Notes: a model not told the origin generated them from the letters alone. Shown: positions 52,147 through 61,585, counted from the stretch's first letter. The stretch is DNA of 64,000 nt from an uncultured Lachnospiraceae bacterium (GCA_944376125.1 CALWBQ010000013.1:62001-126000), one strand, 5' to 3'. Translations and numbers: made by a program.

Positions 52147-53739
52147 TCAATTCGTTCCAAACTCACTGAGCACTAAACCTGGATTTCTCTCCTCCACCAT
52201 GCCTATGCTCCAGCTGTTCACAAACAGAAGCAGCGGATTTCCCTTCAGGTCTTTCACTCGCTTCATATCAGAGGTTCCCTGAATCCGCTCCACATCGATC
52301 TCATTCTTATTCTCCACCCAGCGGATATATTCGTAGGGAAGACGGTCCAGACGGACCTCCACATTGTACTCATTCTGAAGGCGGTAAGTCAGCACCTCAA
52401 ACTGGAGGACACCTACAACACCGACAATGATCTCCTCCATGCCAGTATTGTACTCCTGGAAAATCTGGATTGCCCCCTCCTGGGCGATCTGATTGACACC
52501 CTTGAGAAACTGTTTCCGCTTCATGGTATCGATCTGGCGAACCCTAGCAAAATGCTCCGGTGCAAAAGTAGGGATTCCTTCAAACTGAAATTTTTCGTTA
52601 GATAGGCACAGGGTGTCTCCGATGGAAAAAATGCCCGGATCAAAAACTCCAATGATATCCCCGGCGTAGGCTTCCTCCACGATTTTCCTGTCCTGAGCCA
52701 TCATCTGCTGCGGCTGGCTTAAACGGATCTTTTTGCCGCCCTGGACATGGTTTACCTCCATCCCGGCCTCAAACTTTCCAGAGACAATCCTCATAAAAGC
52801 GATCCTGTCCCTGTGGGCTTTATTCATATTTGCCTGGATCTTAAAAACGAAGGCAGAAAAATCATCCTGAAAGGGATCGATCTCCCTGGTGATCGCTTTT
52901 CTTGGAAGGGGAGATGTGGTCATCGTTAAAAAATGCTTTAAAAATGTTTCCACACCAAAGTTTGTAAGAGCTGATCCGAAAAACACTGGTGAAAGCTCGC
53001 CTGCACGGACTCTCTCCAGATCAAATTCATCACTGGCTCCATCCAGAAGGTCAATTTCCTCTAACAGCTGCTGGTGGAAATCTTCCCCGATCAGCGCATC
53101 TACATCGGTACCGTCCACGTCGAAATCCTGGGAAGCCACCTCTTTCTGCCCTCCCATAGCAGCAGTAAATGTGGTGATCGTCCTGGTATTCCGGTCGTAG
53201 ACGCCCTTAAAACTCTTTCCGCAGCCGATGGGCCAGTTTACCGGACAGGTGCGGATCCCCAGCACCTCCTCAATCTCATCCACCAGCTCAAAGGGATCTC
53301 TGGCCTCCCGGTCCATCTTATTGATAAACGTAAAGATCGGGATGTGGCGCATCACGCAGACTTTAAACAGCTTAATCGTCTGCGCCTCCACGCCCTTTGA
53401 CCCGTCAATTACCATGACAGCCGAATCTGCTGCCATCAGGGTTCGGTACGTGTCCTCCGAGAAATCCTGATGTCCAGGCGTGTCCAGGATGTTGATGCAG
53501 TATCCGTCATAATTGAACTGCATGACAGAAGAAGTTACAGAGATTCCTCTCTCTTTTTCAATTTCCATCCAGTCGGAGACGGCATATCGCGCGGCTTTTC
53601 TCCCTTTGACGGTTCCGGCCAGATTAATAGCCCCGCCATAGAGAAGGAATTTTTCAGTCAGTGTCGTTTTACCCGCATCCGGGTGAGAAATAATCGCAAA
53701 GGTTCTTCGTTTTTTAATTTCTTCAGCAATATTCGCCAA
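52147..53739 (-). CDS. prfC: Peptide chain release factor 3
   Basis: A 530-residue GTPase that removes release factors 1 and 2 from the ribosome after termination. G1 is SHPDAGKTT, G3 DTPGHQDF and G4 NKMD; the later domains match RF3 (GVVGVLQFEVLTYRLQNEYN). I place the start at the TTG at 53739, with GGAGG 8 bases upstream, which gives the family's usual N-terminus and length. A TTG at 53772 has no ribosome site. A leader of about 180 bases with a hairpin precedes it. Confidence 0.95.
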   Translation of the reverse strand: MANIAEEIKKRRTFAIISHPDAGKTTLTEKFLLYGGAINLAGTVKGRKAARYAVSDWMEIEKERGISVTSSVMQFNYDGYCINILDTPGHQDFSEDTYRTLMAADSAVMVIDGSKGVEAQTIKLFKVCVMRHIPIFTFINKMDREARDPFELVDEIEEVLGIRTCPVNWPIGCGKSFKGVYDRNTRTITTFTAAMGGQKEVASQDFDVDGTDVDALIGEDFHQQLLEEIDLLDGASDEFDLERVRAGELSPVFFGSALTNFGVETFLKHFLTMTTSPLPRKAITREIDPFQDDFSAFVFKIQANMNKAHRDRIAFMRIVSGKFEAGMEVNHVQGGKKIRLSQPQQMMAQDRKIVEEAYAGDIIGVFDPGIFSIGDTLCLSNEKFQFEGIPTFAPEHFARVRQIDTMKRKQFLKGVNQIAQEGAIQIFQEYNTGMEEIIVGVVGVLQFEVLTYRLQNEYNVEVRLDRLPYEYIRWVENKNEIDVERIQGTSDMKRVKDLKGNPLLLFVNSWSIGMVEERNPGLVLSEFGTN

Positions 53740-53787
53740 GGGTCTGTCCTCCAAAAACTTATCGAAATCCAAAGGTATTTATGCCCT

Positions 53788-53822
53788 AAAAGATGGACGC
53801 CCTGAGCAAAAGCCGAGCGTCC
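53788..53822 (-). terminator. Terminator-like hairpin in prfC leader
   Basis: GGACGC (53817-53822) pairs with GCGTCC (53795-53800) on the - strand, with further GC pairs inside, and is followed by ATCTTTT. It lies between the prfC promoter and start codon, so it could attenuate prfC. It may instead be part of a dispersed repeat. Confidence 0.5.
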
Positions 53823-53921
53823 CCACGATTCAATGATGCCCCGATCTCAAAAGTCATGCCCCTCACATTCTGCATAGAAACATGGCCTTCTGCCGCTGGC
53901 GTCAATGCATAATACAGTCTC

Positions 53922-53950
53922 ATTCTATTATCATTATCCAATAAAGTCAA
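53922..53950 (-). promoter_or_regulatory. Promoter of prfC
   Basis: TTGACT (53945-53950) and TAGAAT (53922-53927) with a 17-base spacer on the - strand. It lies in the gap after coaBC and starts transcription about 175 bases before the prfC start codon. Confidence 0.82.
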
Positions 53951-53968
53951 GATTTTCTTTTTCGTCCT

Positions 53969-55171
53969 TCAGGCCCTGCCCAATCTTTCGCTGATCTCCG
54001 TCAGCAGCCGGTCTGCCACAGCCTCTTTCTCCATCAGCTCCAGCTTAAGCTCCTGATTTTCTGTGATGAGCGTCACCACGTTGGTATCCGTCCCAAAGCC
54101 GGCGCCCTCCACCTTCAGGCTGTTGGCCACCACCATGTCCAGGTTCTTCTTTTTCAGCTTTTCCCGGGAATTTTCCACAAGGTTTTGAGTCTCCATGGAA
54201 AAGCCGCACAGAAACTGTCCCTCTCTCTTATGTTCTCCCAGCCACTTTAGGATATCATCGGTTCGCTCCAGCTCTAAGGTCAGATTTCCGCCTTTCTTTT
54301 TGATCTTTTCCGCCTCCGTCACTGCAGGCCGATAGTCAGCCACAGCTGCCGCCTTGATGATAATATCCTGCTCTGAGCTGACGGCTGTGACAGCCTCGAA
54401 CATCTCCCTGGCACTTACCACCTCCACAGTGCTGACAAAGCGGGGACGCGGCAGCGAGACGGGACCTGTCACCAGCGTCACCTGGGCCCCCCGCAATGCG
54501 GCCGCTTTTGCAATGGCATACCCCATTTTTCCTGTAGAATGGTTGGTCAGAAAACGCACCGGATCCAACGCCTCCTGGGTAGGTCCGGCCGTCACCAGAA
54601 TCTTTTTCCCTGCCAGGTCATGGGGGCAGGCCACAGCCTTTGCGATATAGTCAAAGAGTTCTTCCGGCTCCGGCATTTTTCCGGCTCCGGTATCGCCGCA
54701 GGCCAGATGCCCCACAGCCGGCTGTACAATCTCCATCCCATACCTGGCGCAAATTTTTATGTTATCCTGGGTAACAGGATTTTCAAACATATTTGTATTC
54801 ATCGCAGGAGCGATAATCTTATGGCATCGGCAGGCCAGGGCCGTCGTGGTCAGCATATCATCGGCAATGCCGTGAGCCAGCTTTGCGATCACATTGGCAG
54901 ACGCCGGGGCTACCAGCAGCACATCTGCGGCTTTTGCGAGGGACACATGCTCCACGCTGAATTCAAAATTTCGGTCAAATGTGTCCACCAGGCATTTGTG
55001 TCCCGTCAATGTCTCAAAGGTAATGGGATTGATAAAATTGCAGGCATTTTGGGTCATCAGAACATGGACCGATGCCCCCTTTTTGACCAGCAGGCTGGCA
55101 AGACCTGCTATTTTGTAGGCTGCAATACTCCCTGTGACACCCAATAATACTGTTTTCCCCTGTAAATTCAT
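53969..55171 (-). CDS. coaBC: Phosphopantothenoylcysteine decarboxylase / phosphopantothenate-cysteine ligase
   Basis: A 400-residue bifunctional enzyme for steps two and three of coenzyme A synthesis. The N-terminal flavoprotein decarboxylase has the GSIAAYKIAGLASLL start, APASANVIAKLAHGIADDML, PAMN and the active-site Cys in GHLACGDTGAGKM. The C-terminal CTP-dependent ligase starts at GKKILVTAGPTQEALDPVRF and has KAAAVADYRP. Divergent coaX, the preceding step of the pathway, starts 170 bases away. The shared gap has no ORF. Confidence 0.97.
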   Translation of the reverse strand: MNLQGKTVLLGVTGSIAAYKIAGLASLLVKKGASVHVLMTQNACNFINPITFETLTGHKCLVDTFDRNFEFSVEHVSLAKAADVLLVAPASANVIAKLAHGIADDMLTTTALACRCHKIIAPAMNTNMFENPVTQDNIKICARYGMEIVQPAVGHLACGDTGAGKMPEPEELFDYIAKAVACPHDLAGKKILVTAGPTQEALDPVRFLTNHSTGKMGYAIAKAAALRGAQVTLVTGPVSLPRPRFVSTVEVVSAREMFEAVTAVSSEQDIIIKAAAVADYRPAVTEAEKIKKKGGNLTLELERTDDILKWLGEHKREGQFLCGFSMETQNLVENSREKLKKKNLDMVVANSLKVEGAGFGTDTNVVTLITENQELKLELMEKEAVADRLLTEISERLGRA

Positions 55172-55340
55172 AGCAATTTCCTTTCTGGGCGCGCTTTACA
55201 GCCGGCCCTTTTCTGTGCTAAAATATAGCAGTTCAGCCATATAATCATCCATTATCCGGCAGATTCTGCACTGCAGAACCGATTCACGGAATTGTTTTTA
55301 TCATACCATAATTACCATTGTGTGGAAAGGAGTTTTCTTC

Positions 55341-56144
55341 ATGGTCTTAGCCATTGATATGGGCAACACCAATATTGTGATCGGAGGCATTGATGAAAAA
55401 CAGACCTATTTTGAGGAAAGAATCAATACCGTCCATTCTCGGACCAGCACTGAATATGCCCTTTTAATAAAAGATATTCTGGAACTGCACGGCATCGATC
55501 CCGCCCAGATCGAGGGGGGAATCGTTTCATCTGTCGTTCCCCCTTTAAATGCGCCGATCCAGTCTGCGGTCAAAAAGGTTCTCGGCCGCCGTCCTATGCT
55601 GGTGGGCTCCGGCATGAAAACTGGACTCAATATCATCATGGATAACCCCAAAACAGTGGGGAGCGACCAGATTGTAGATGCAGTGGCGGCTATCCAAGAT
55701 TATCCCTGCCCCATCGTTATCATCGATATGGGGACTGCAACCACCATGTCTGTGGTAGACCAAAAGGGAAATTATATCGGCGGTGTGATTCTTCCAGGTC
55801 TCAAGGTCTCTCTGGATTCCCTCAGCGCCAATGCCGCACAGCTCCCCTTTATCAGCCTGGATATCCCTGGCCATGTCATTGGGAAAAATACCATTGACTG
55901 TATGAGGAGCGGCATCCTGTACGGAAATGCCGCCCAGATGGACGGGATTATCGACCGGATGGAAGAAGAGCTGGGTGAGATGCCCTCCATTGTTGCTACC
56001 GGCGGCCTGTCCCGCTTCGTAACCCCTCTCTGCCGGCACAAGATTCACTACGATGAAGCCCTTCTTCTCAAGGGGCTGCTGATTCTTTACAGAAAAAATA
56101 CGAATGAACATGAAAAAAGAATATCTGACCATCAACGTATATGA
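55341..56144 (+). CDS. coaX: Type III pantothenate kinase
   Basis: A 267-residue kinase for the first step of coenzyme A synthesis. The ASKHA-fold motifs are visible: phosphate 1 LAIDMGNTNIVIGG, GSDQIVDAVAA, and phosphate 2 IIDMGTATTMSVV. ATG at 55341 has AAAGGAG 9 bases upstream. It is divergent from coaBC. Its last ~40 bases overlap the start of an IbrA-like gene, which has no ribosome site of its own, so the two are probably coupled. Confidence 0.96.
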   Translation: MVLAIDMGNTNIVIGGIDEKQTYFEERINTVHSRTSTEYALLIKDILELHGIDPAQIEGGIVSSVVPPLNAPIQSAVKKVLGRRPMLVGSGMKTGLNIIMDNPKTVGSDQIVDAVAAIQDYPCPIVIIDMGTATTMSVVDQKGNYIGGVILPGLKVSLDSLSANAAQLPFISLDIPGHVIGKNTIDCMRSGILYGNAAQMDGIIDRMEEELGEMPSIVATGGLSRFVTPLCRHKIHYDEALLLKGLLILYRKNTNEHEKRISDHQRI

Positions 56145-57429
56145 TGCCCTTCAACAGAGATTTCATTATCTGTTCCAGGAATTTGACAATATCTACATTT
56201 CTTTCAGCGGCGGGAAAGACAGCGGAGTCCTGCTGAACCTGCTGATGGATTTCAAGCGGGCATATTATCCGGACAGAACCATCGGTCTGTTCCATCAGGA
56301 CTTTGAGGCCCAGTATTCCGTCACCACCCAGTATATTGACAGAACCTTCAAGCGTCTGCTCCCTGAGGTGGAAGCCTACTGGGTCTGCCTGCCTATGGCC
56401 ACCAGGACAGCGCTCAGCAGCTATGAAATGTACTGGTATCCCTGGGATGACACGAAAAAAGAGCTCTGGGTTCGCCCCATGCCTGACTACCCCTATGTCA
56501 TCAATCTGGATCATCCCTTCGCCCACTACCGCTACCGGATGCACCAGGAAGATCTGGCCAAACAGTTTGGCAGATTTTACAAGGAGACTCACGGAAACAA
56601 AAAAACTGTCTGTCTCCTGGGAATGAGGGCCGATGAGTCTCTCCAGCGCTACAGTGGTTTTCTCAATAAAAAGTACGGCTACAACGGACTCTGCTGGATC
56701 TCCAAGCAGTTTAAAGACGTCTGGTGCGCCTCGCCGCTCTATGACTGGACAGTCAATGACATCTGGACGGCCAACTACCGCTTCTCTTACGATTACAACC
56801 ATCTGTACGACCTTTACTATAAGGCTGGCCTGACCCCGGATCAGATGCGGGTGGCTTCTCCCTTCAATGAATATTCTAAGGACAGCCTGAATCTCTACCG
56901 CATCATTGACCCGGAGATTTGGACCAAACTGGTAGGGCGGGTTCAGGGCGCCAACTTTGGGGCCATCTACGGCCGCACAAAAGCCATGGGATACCGCTCC
57001 GTCACCCTCCCAGAGGGCCACACCTGGCAGTCTTACACTCGTTTTCTCCTGGCGACTCTCCCCAAGCGCCTTCAAAGCAATTACATAAAAAAATTCAATA
57101 CTTCTATTGAATTCTGGCACAAAACCGGCGGCGGCCTCTCGGAGGAAACGATCCGTGAACTGGAGGAGCACGGCTATCCGATCCGGCGCAACGGCGTCTC
57201 CAATTACACTCTGGACCGGAAATCCCGGGTAGTTTTTACAGGAAAAATCCCGGACAATACAGATGATATTAAGAGTTCCAAAGATGTTCCCAGTTGGAAG
57301 CGAATGTGTATGTGCATTCTGAAAAATGACCATATCTGCCGTTCCATGGGCTTTGGCCTCTCACGGCAGGAACAAAAGCGGGTCGATCTCATCAAACAGA
57401 AATACGGAGGTTTTATCCATGAATCCTAA
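56104..57429 (+). CDS. IbrA-like PAPS-reductase/ATP-PPase family protein (DUF3440)
   Basis: A 441-residue protein with an N-type ATP pyrophosphatase motif SFSGGKDSGVLLNLL near residue 35, as in PAPS reductases and DndC. The following FHQDFEAQYSVTTQYIDRTF and LLGMRADESLQRYSG fit IbrA/DUF3440 proteins. IbrA was described with IbrB as regulating Ig-binding genes in E. coli, but the reaction is unknown. The start overlaps coaX and no ribosome site is seen, with an alternative ATG at 56110. The next gene is the partner IbrB. Confidence 0.85.
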   Translation: MNMKKEYLTINVYDALQQRFHYLFQEFDNIYISFSGGKDSGVLLNLLMDFKRAYYPDRTIGLFHQDFEAQYSVTTQYIDRTFKRLLPEVEAYWVCLPMATRTALSSYEMYWYPWDDTKKELWVRPMPDYPYVINLDHPFAHYRYRMHQEDLAKQFGRFYKETHGNKKTVCLLGMRADESLQRYSGFLNKKYGYNGLCWISKQFKDVWCASPLYDWTVNDIWTANYRFSYDYNHLYDLYYKAGLTPDQMRVASPFNEYSKDSLNLYRIIDPEIWTKLVGRVQGANFGAIYGRTKAMGYRSVTLPEGHTWQSYTRFLLATLPKRLQSNYIKKFNTSIEFWHKTGGGLSEETIRELEEHGYPIRRNGVSNYTLDRKSRVVFTGKIPDNTDDIKSSKDVPSWKRMCMCILKNDHICRSMGFGLSRQEQKRVDLIKQKYGGFIHES

Positions 57430-57958
57430 AACATTTGAAAGCCCTGCATACCACATCATCCCGGTCCCCTTCGAGAAAATTGTGCCCAACACATACAATC
57501 CCAACAAGGTCGCTCCCCCTGAAATGAAGCTCCTCTACCAGAGCATCAAGGAGGACGGCTACACTATGCCCATCGTCTGCTACCACTCAAAAGAGGACGA
57601 CCAATACATTATTGTAGACGGCTTCCACCGCTATCAAGTTATGAAAACCTACCCGGACATCTACGAGAGGGAGCACGGCCTGCTCCCGGTCTCCGTGATC
57701 GACAAGCCTCTGGCCAACCGCATGGCCAGCACAATCCGCCACAATCGGGCCAGAGGCTCCCACGACGTGGATCTTATGAGCAACATTATCAAGGAGCTCC
57801 ATGAGATCGGCCGTTCTGACGCATGGATTTCCCGGCATCTGGGGATGGAAAAAGATGAAATTCTCCGGCTGAAACAGATCACAGGGCTGGCCGCCCTGTT
57901 CCGCGAGACGGACTTTGGCCTGGCCTGGCAGCCGGCGGAGAACGATGCGGAGGAATGA
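57419..57958 (+). CDS. IbrB-like ParB-domain protein
   Basis: A 179-residue protein with a ParB/sulfiredoxin-type N-terminal domain. Key parts are VPFEKIVPNTYNPNKVAPPE, QYIIVDGFHRYQVMKTY and the DNA-binding-like RHNRARGSHD. A short helix-turn-helix follows (DAWISRHLGMEKDEILRLKQ). Together with the ATP-PPase gene it forms an IbrA/IbrB pair. CGGAGG lies 8 bases before the ATG at 57419, which overlaps the upstream gene by 11 bases. A role in DNA modification or gene control is possible but unproven. Confidence 0.85.
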   Translation: MNPKTFESPAYHIIPVPFEKIVPNTYNPNKVAPPEMKLLYQSIKEDGYTMPIVCYHSKEDDQYIIVDGFHRYQVMKTYPDIYEREHGLLPVSVIDKPLANRMASTIRHNRARGSHDVDLMSNIIKELHEIGRSDAWISRHLGMEKDEILRLKQITGLAALFRETDFGLAWQPAENDAEE

Positions 57959-57962
57959 ATCA

Positions 57963-57996
57963 AAAACTGCCCGTCTTTCTGGCCGGGCAGTTTTTT
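57963..57996. terminator. Bidirectional terminator
   Basis: An 11-base perfect stem, AAAACTGCCCG (57963-57973) with its complement at 57984-57994, gives T-runs on both strands. It separates the convergent IbrB-like gene and ABC exporter operon. Confidence 0.92.
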
Positions 57997-58012
57997 GATT
58001 CTTTTGAGTGTT

Positions 58013-59764
58013 CTATTTTTCTCTTCCCCGGTACCACCCCCGGCTATTTTCCCTTACTGTCACAAAATCCCGGTAAAGGCCGCCTTTTTCCATCAGCTCC
58101 TCATGGGTTCCGCGCTGGACGATCCTGCCCTCTGAGACGGCCAGAATCTGGTCGGCATTTCGGATCGTATTGAGGCGGTGGGCGATTACCAGCAGCGTCT
58201 TCCCCCGGCACAGTTCACTGATCGCCTCCTGGATATAGCTTTCATTGTCAGCATCCACGCTGGCTGTGGCCTCGTCCAGGATCACGATCGGGGCATCCTT
58301 CAGGATGCAGCGGGCGATGGAGATTCTCTGCTTTTCCCCTCCGGACAGTGTCTCTCCCCCTTCTCCGATCACAGTGTCAAAGCCATGGGGAAGGGCCATG
58401 ATAAAGTCGTAGCAGCGGGCCTTTTTAGCTGCCTCCATGACCTCCTCCCTTGAAGCGTCCGGCCTGCCCATGCTGATATTGTTATAAATGCTGTCCTGGA
58501 ATAAATACACCCGCTGAAACACCATGCTGATATGATCCATCAGCTCCCTGAGCTTTACAGTGCGGATGTCCTTTCCCCGGATCAGGACTTGGCCGGATTT
58601 GACATCCCAAAATCTGGTGAGCAGGCTAGCTATGGTAGACTTTCCGCCTCCTGACGGCCCCACCAGGGCTGTCATGCTGTTTCTGGAAATTTGAAGGGAT
58701 ATATTGTGAAGGACCTCCTTTTCGCCGTATGCGAAGCTCACATTTCGAAACTCCACCTCCGGCTCCCCGCTGGCCTCCGGAATCCGGTCCTCCCCGCCAT
58801 CCGGAAGTTCTCTCTCACGAAACACCTCCTCAATCCTGTCCATGCAGCTATTCATCACTGTCAGCCGCGTAGCCTGTGTGTACAAAGCCTTCACAGGGCC
58901 AAAAAGGTCGAAGACAAACAGCAGAATTCCAACCAAATTTACAGCGTTCAGCATCCCCAGGCGGCCAAGATACAGGGATACCGCCGCCACCGCAGCAGCG
59001 CCAACGCCGTAAGCCACATTCAGACGCCTCTGCCAGGGGCTGTGGTTCTCTTCAAAATGAATATTCGTCTCGCAGCTCTGTCTAAAATTTTCTGTCAGCT
59101 CCTTGGACTTTTCTCCCAACAGATTGTAAGTTTTGATAATGCCGATCCCTTCTATAAAATCCAGGACAGCCTCTGTCAGATTTTCGCTCTGTTCCTGGCG
59201 TTCTTGGGAATCCGCTGTTGCTTCTCTTTTCATTCCCCGGGCAATCAGCAGGATCACTCCTGTTACGGCTGCGGCCGTAAGGCCGATCCACACATTAAAA
59301 TAGAAAAGAATCGCTATCATAATCGCCTGGGAAAACACGTAACTCATCATATCCGCCAGCACAGTCATACAATTTTCTTCAATAAACACCATGTCCGTAG
59401 ACAGAACGGAACTGATCTTTCCGATATTGCCTTCCGTAAAATATCCCATGGGCATCCGGCGCAGATGGGCTCCCAGCTCCATCCTCATGTCGGAGAACAC
59501 CATAAAACCTGCGGCCGACTGAAGTCTGTCTGCAATGTGGTGAAACACAACCTGGAGCAAAACGCAGACCGCCATAGCAATCCCGCACTGCAGGCACCTG
59601 TCAGCCGTCATCGTCCCCTCATAGAATGATGCTAATACTAAAACCCCCAGCATAATCGGCGTTTTCGACAGGAAGGACTTCAAAAAAGAAAACACAAATG
59701 CTGTCTGGATCCGTCTCTTGTAACCCCCTGCCACGCCGAGGATCCGTCGCATAAAACCAATCAT
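58013..59764 (-). CDS. ABC exporter, ATPase-permease half (second subunit)
   Basis: A 583-residue half-transporter with six N-terminal transmembrane segments and a C-terminal ATPase. Walker A is GPSGGGKST, the signature LSGGEKQRISIARCIL and Walker B IVILDEATASVD. With the upstream gene, also 583 residues, it should form a heterodimer. Sequence style is near the YbtPQ/IrtAB group that handles siderophores, though drug or peptide exporters are similar. Its ATG overlaps the upstream stop as ATGA. Confidence 0.92.
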   Translation of the reverse strand: MIGFMRRILGVAGGYKRRIQTAFVFSFLKSFLSKTPIMLGVLVLASFYEGTMTADRCLQCGIAMAVCVLLQVVFHHIADRLQSAAGFMVFSDMRMELGAHLRRMPMGYFTEGNIGKISSVLSTDMVFIEENCMTVLADMMSYVFSQAIMIAILFYFNVWIGLTAAAVTGVILLIARGMKREATADSQERQEQSENLTEAVLDFIEGIGIIKTYNLLGEKSKELTENFRQSCETNIHFEENHSPWQRRLNVAYGVGAAAVAAVSLYLGRLGMLNAVNLVGILLFVFDLFGPVKALYTQATRLTVMNSCMDRIEEVFRERELPDGGEDRIPEASGEPEVEFRNVSFAYGEKEVLHNISLQISRNSMTALVGPSGGGKSTIASLLTRFWDVKSGQVLIRGKDIRTVKLRELMDHISMVFQRVYLFQDSIYNNISMGRPDASREEVMEAAKKARCYDFIMALPHGFDTVIGEGGETLSGGEKQRISIARCILKDAPIVILDEATASVDADNESYIQEAISELCRGKTLLVIAHRLNTIRNADQILAVSEGRIVQRGTHEELMEKGGLYRDFVTVRENSRGWYRGREK

Positions 59765-61512
59765 TCAGCTTCCCTCCTTTCTGCCGTGCTGATCTTCCAC
59801 TGGGCGCTGCCTTCCGCTGCTCTCCACAGCTTCTGGCATTCCCCGCAGTTCTTCAGCAGCTCCTCATGGCTGCCCAATGCCGCAATCTCTCCTTTTTTCA
59901 GGACACAGATCTGGTCGGCGTCAACGATGGAAGAAAGGCGGTGAGCGATGACAATGACGGTTTTCCCTCTGATCACCTCCGCGATTGCCTCGTTCATCTT
60001 TTCTTCGTTCTCTGGATCCATGAAGGCGGTGGCCTCATCTAAAACTACAATAGGGGCATTTTTCAGAATCGCTCTGGCCAGAGAAATCCGCTGGCGCTCT
60101 CCACCTGAGAGCTGTTTTCCGCCGTCCCCCGCCATTGTATCAAGCCCGTTCTCCAAGCGGGACAGGAACTCATCACATTGGGCTTTTCTGGCTGCCTCCC
60201 TTACCTCATCATCCCCAGCATCCAGCTTCCCCAGACGGATATTCTCCTTCAGGCTCATATTAAAAAGAAATTGTTCCTGCGCCACATAGGAGATCTGGCT
60301 GTTGAGGGCTTCCATGCTCATCTCCCGGATATCCTGGCCGCCGATTCGAACCGCGCCTCCGGCAACATCATAGTAGTGAACCAGCAGCTTGGCCAGAGTC
60401 GATTTCCCGCTTCCAGATTCCCCCACCAGGGCTGTCAGGCTCCCCTCTGGAACCGCCAGGGAAACACCGTGCAGAACTTCCTCCTCCCCATATGCAAAAC
60501 GAACATTTTCAAAGGCAATCCCATAGTTTTCTCCAGTGAATGGCGCACTGCTCTGCACCAGCGGCGGCGCGCTCATCATTTGTTCCAAAGCTCCAATTTT
60601 ATAATTCACCTGGGGCAGCGCAGACAGAAAGCTCAGAGCTCGCAAAAGGGGAGCTCCTATGCCGAACGCCATACACAGCACCAGTGCCAAATCCGGCAGC
60701 GTGGAGTGCCCAGTCAGGACAAAGAAGGCACCGACAGGGAGTGTAAACAGGGCGACACAGGGAAGAATGCTGTTGTACAGAGCCATCCAGGGCCAGCATA
60801 CTTGATACCAGGCCAGTGTAAAATCCCGGTAATCTCTCACATCCTTTTCAAATCGCTTATAGAACTCTCCGTCCCGGTTAAATACCTTTACCACCTCCAT
60901 GCCGTTGATATACTCTACTATCGTATTGTTCATTCTCCGGGCTGCGGCGTAGTAGCTTCCCATTTTGCTAATTCCTGCCTGGTACATAGCAGCCATAGAA
61001 ACCAGCCCTAGAGGCAGGGAGCACAGAGACAGCAGAGCCAGCTTCCAATCTGCCAGGAACATGGCAATAAATACGATAACCGGAACCGTCACATTGGCAA
61101 TCCCTTCTGGGAGAGCGTGAGCCAGAAGCAGTTCAATGCTTTCAATGTCATCAATGAACATTTTTTTCAAGGTACCCACGCCATGCTCTTGAATCACCCC
61201 CAAGGGCTGCTTTTCCAGCTTCCTCTGAAGGGAAATTCTCAGGTTTTTTAAGGTATGGTAGGCCGCTCTATGAGATAGAGACAGCCCTCTGACATATAAG
61301 ACAGCATATAAGATACTGCAGACTGCAATCGCTGCGATCCTGACTGCAATATATCCGGCATCGATTTCTTCCTTCATCAGCAGGGGCCGGATCAGCTGAT
61401 AGATAAACAAAAACGGCAATATATTGATCGCCATTGCTGCCAGCATCACTGCCGCCGCCCGGTATGTGAGCCAGCGGTATTCGCCGGCATACTCCAGCAC
61501 TCTTTTAAACAA
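59761..61512 (-). CDS. ABC exporter, ATPase-permease half (first subunit)
   Basis: A 583-residue half-transporter. Six transmembrane segments occupy residues ~15-300. The ATPase has Walker A GESGSGKST, signature LSGGERQRISLARAIL and Walker B IVVLDEATAFMDP. The start is a TTG at 61512 with AAAGGAGG 9 bases upstream. A GTTAGT-type palindrome lies 21 bases before the start, matching the operators of the flavodoxin operon, so control by metal or redox state is plausible. A TetR-family gene lies just upstream on the same strand. Confidence 0.92.
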   Translation of the reverse strand: MFKRVLEYAGEYRWLTYRAAAVMLAAMAINILPFLFIYQLIRPLLMKEEIDAGYIAVRIAAIAVCSILYAVLYVRGLSLSHRAAYHTLKNLRISLQRKLEKQPLGVIQEHGVGTLKKMFIDDIESIELLLAHALPEGIANVTVPVIVFIAMFLADWKLALLSLCSLPLGLVSMAAMYQAGISKMGSYYAAARRMNNTIVEYINGMEVVKVFNRDGEFYKRFEKDVRDYRDFTLAWYQVCWPWMALYNSILPCVALFTLPVGAFFVLTGHSTLPDLALVLCMAFGIGAPLLRALSFLSALPQVNYKIGALEQMMSAPPLVQSSAPFTGENYGIAFENVRFAYGEEEVLHGVSLAVPEGSLTALVGESGSGKSTLAKLLVHYYDVAGGAVRIGGQDIREMSMEALNSQISYVAQEQFLFNMSLKENIRLGKLDAGDDEVREAARKAQCDEFLSRLENGLDTMAGDGGKQLSGGERQRISLARAILKNAPIVVLDEATAFMDPENEEKMNEAIAEVIRGKTVIVIAHRLSSIVDADQICVLKKGEIAALGSHEELLKNCGECQKLWRAAEGSAQWKISTAERREAE

Positions 61513-61532
61513 CTTTGATTCCTCCTTTATTG

Positions 61533-61548
61533 GTTAGTTTCTTCTAAC
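61533..61548 (-). promoter_or_regulatory. GTTAGT-type operator before ABC exporter
   Basis: GTTAGTTTCTTCTAAC is the same type of palindrome (GTTAGT-N4-NCTAAC) seen twice before the DUF3793-flavodoxin operon. It lies between the TetR terminator and the exporter start. I do not see a clear promoter in this 50-base gap. Confidence 0.6.
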
Positions 61549-61555
61549 TAATGCC

Positions 61556-61583
61556 TCTAAAAATACCTCTCTCTGCGGAGAGG
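61556..61583 (-). terminator. Terminator after TetR gene
   Basis: CCTCTC (61566-61571) pairs with GAGAGG (61578-61583), followed on the - strand by TATTTTT. It lies 3 bases after the TetR stop. Exporter expression must come from readthrough or from a promoter in or near this gap. Confidence 0.7.
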
Positions 61584-61585
61584 CT

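Noticed and set aside
53786..53923. 46-codon frame in the prfC leader, - strand
   Set aside because: Its first ATG overlaps the promoter -10 and the inner ATG has no ribosome site, so it is unlikely to be translated. The segment may be a repeat.
56068..57333. Long open frame (about 420 codons) on the - strand opposite the IbrA-like gene
   Set aside because: It mirrors the IbrA codons, has no ribosome site, no recognisable domain, and the + strand gene has clear ATP-PPase motifs.
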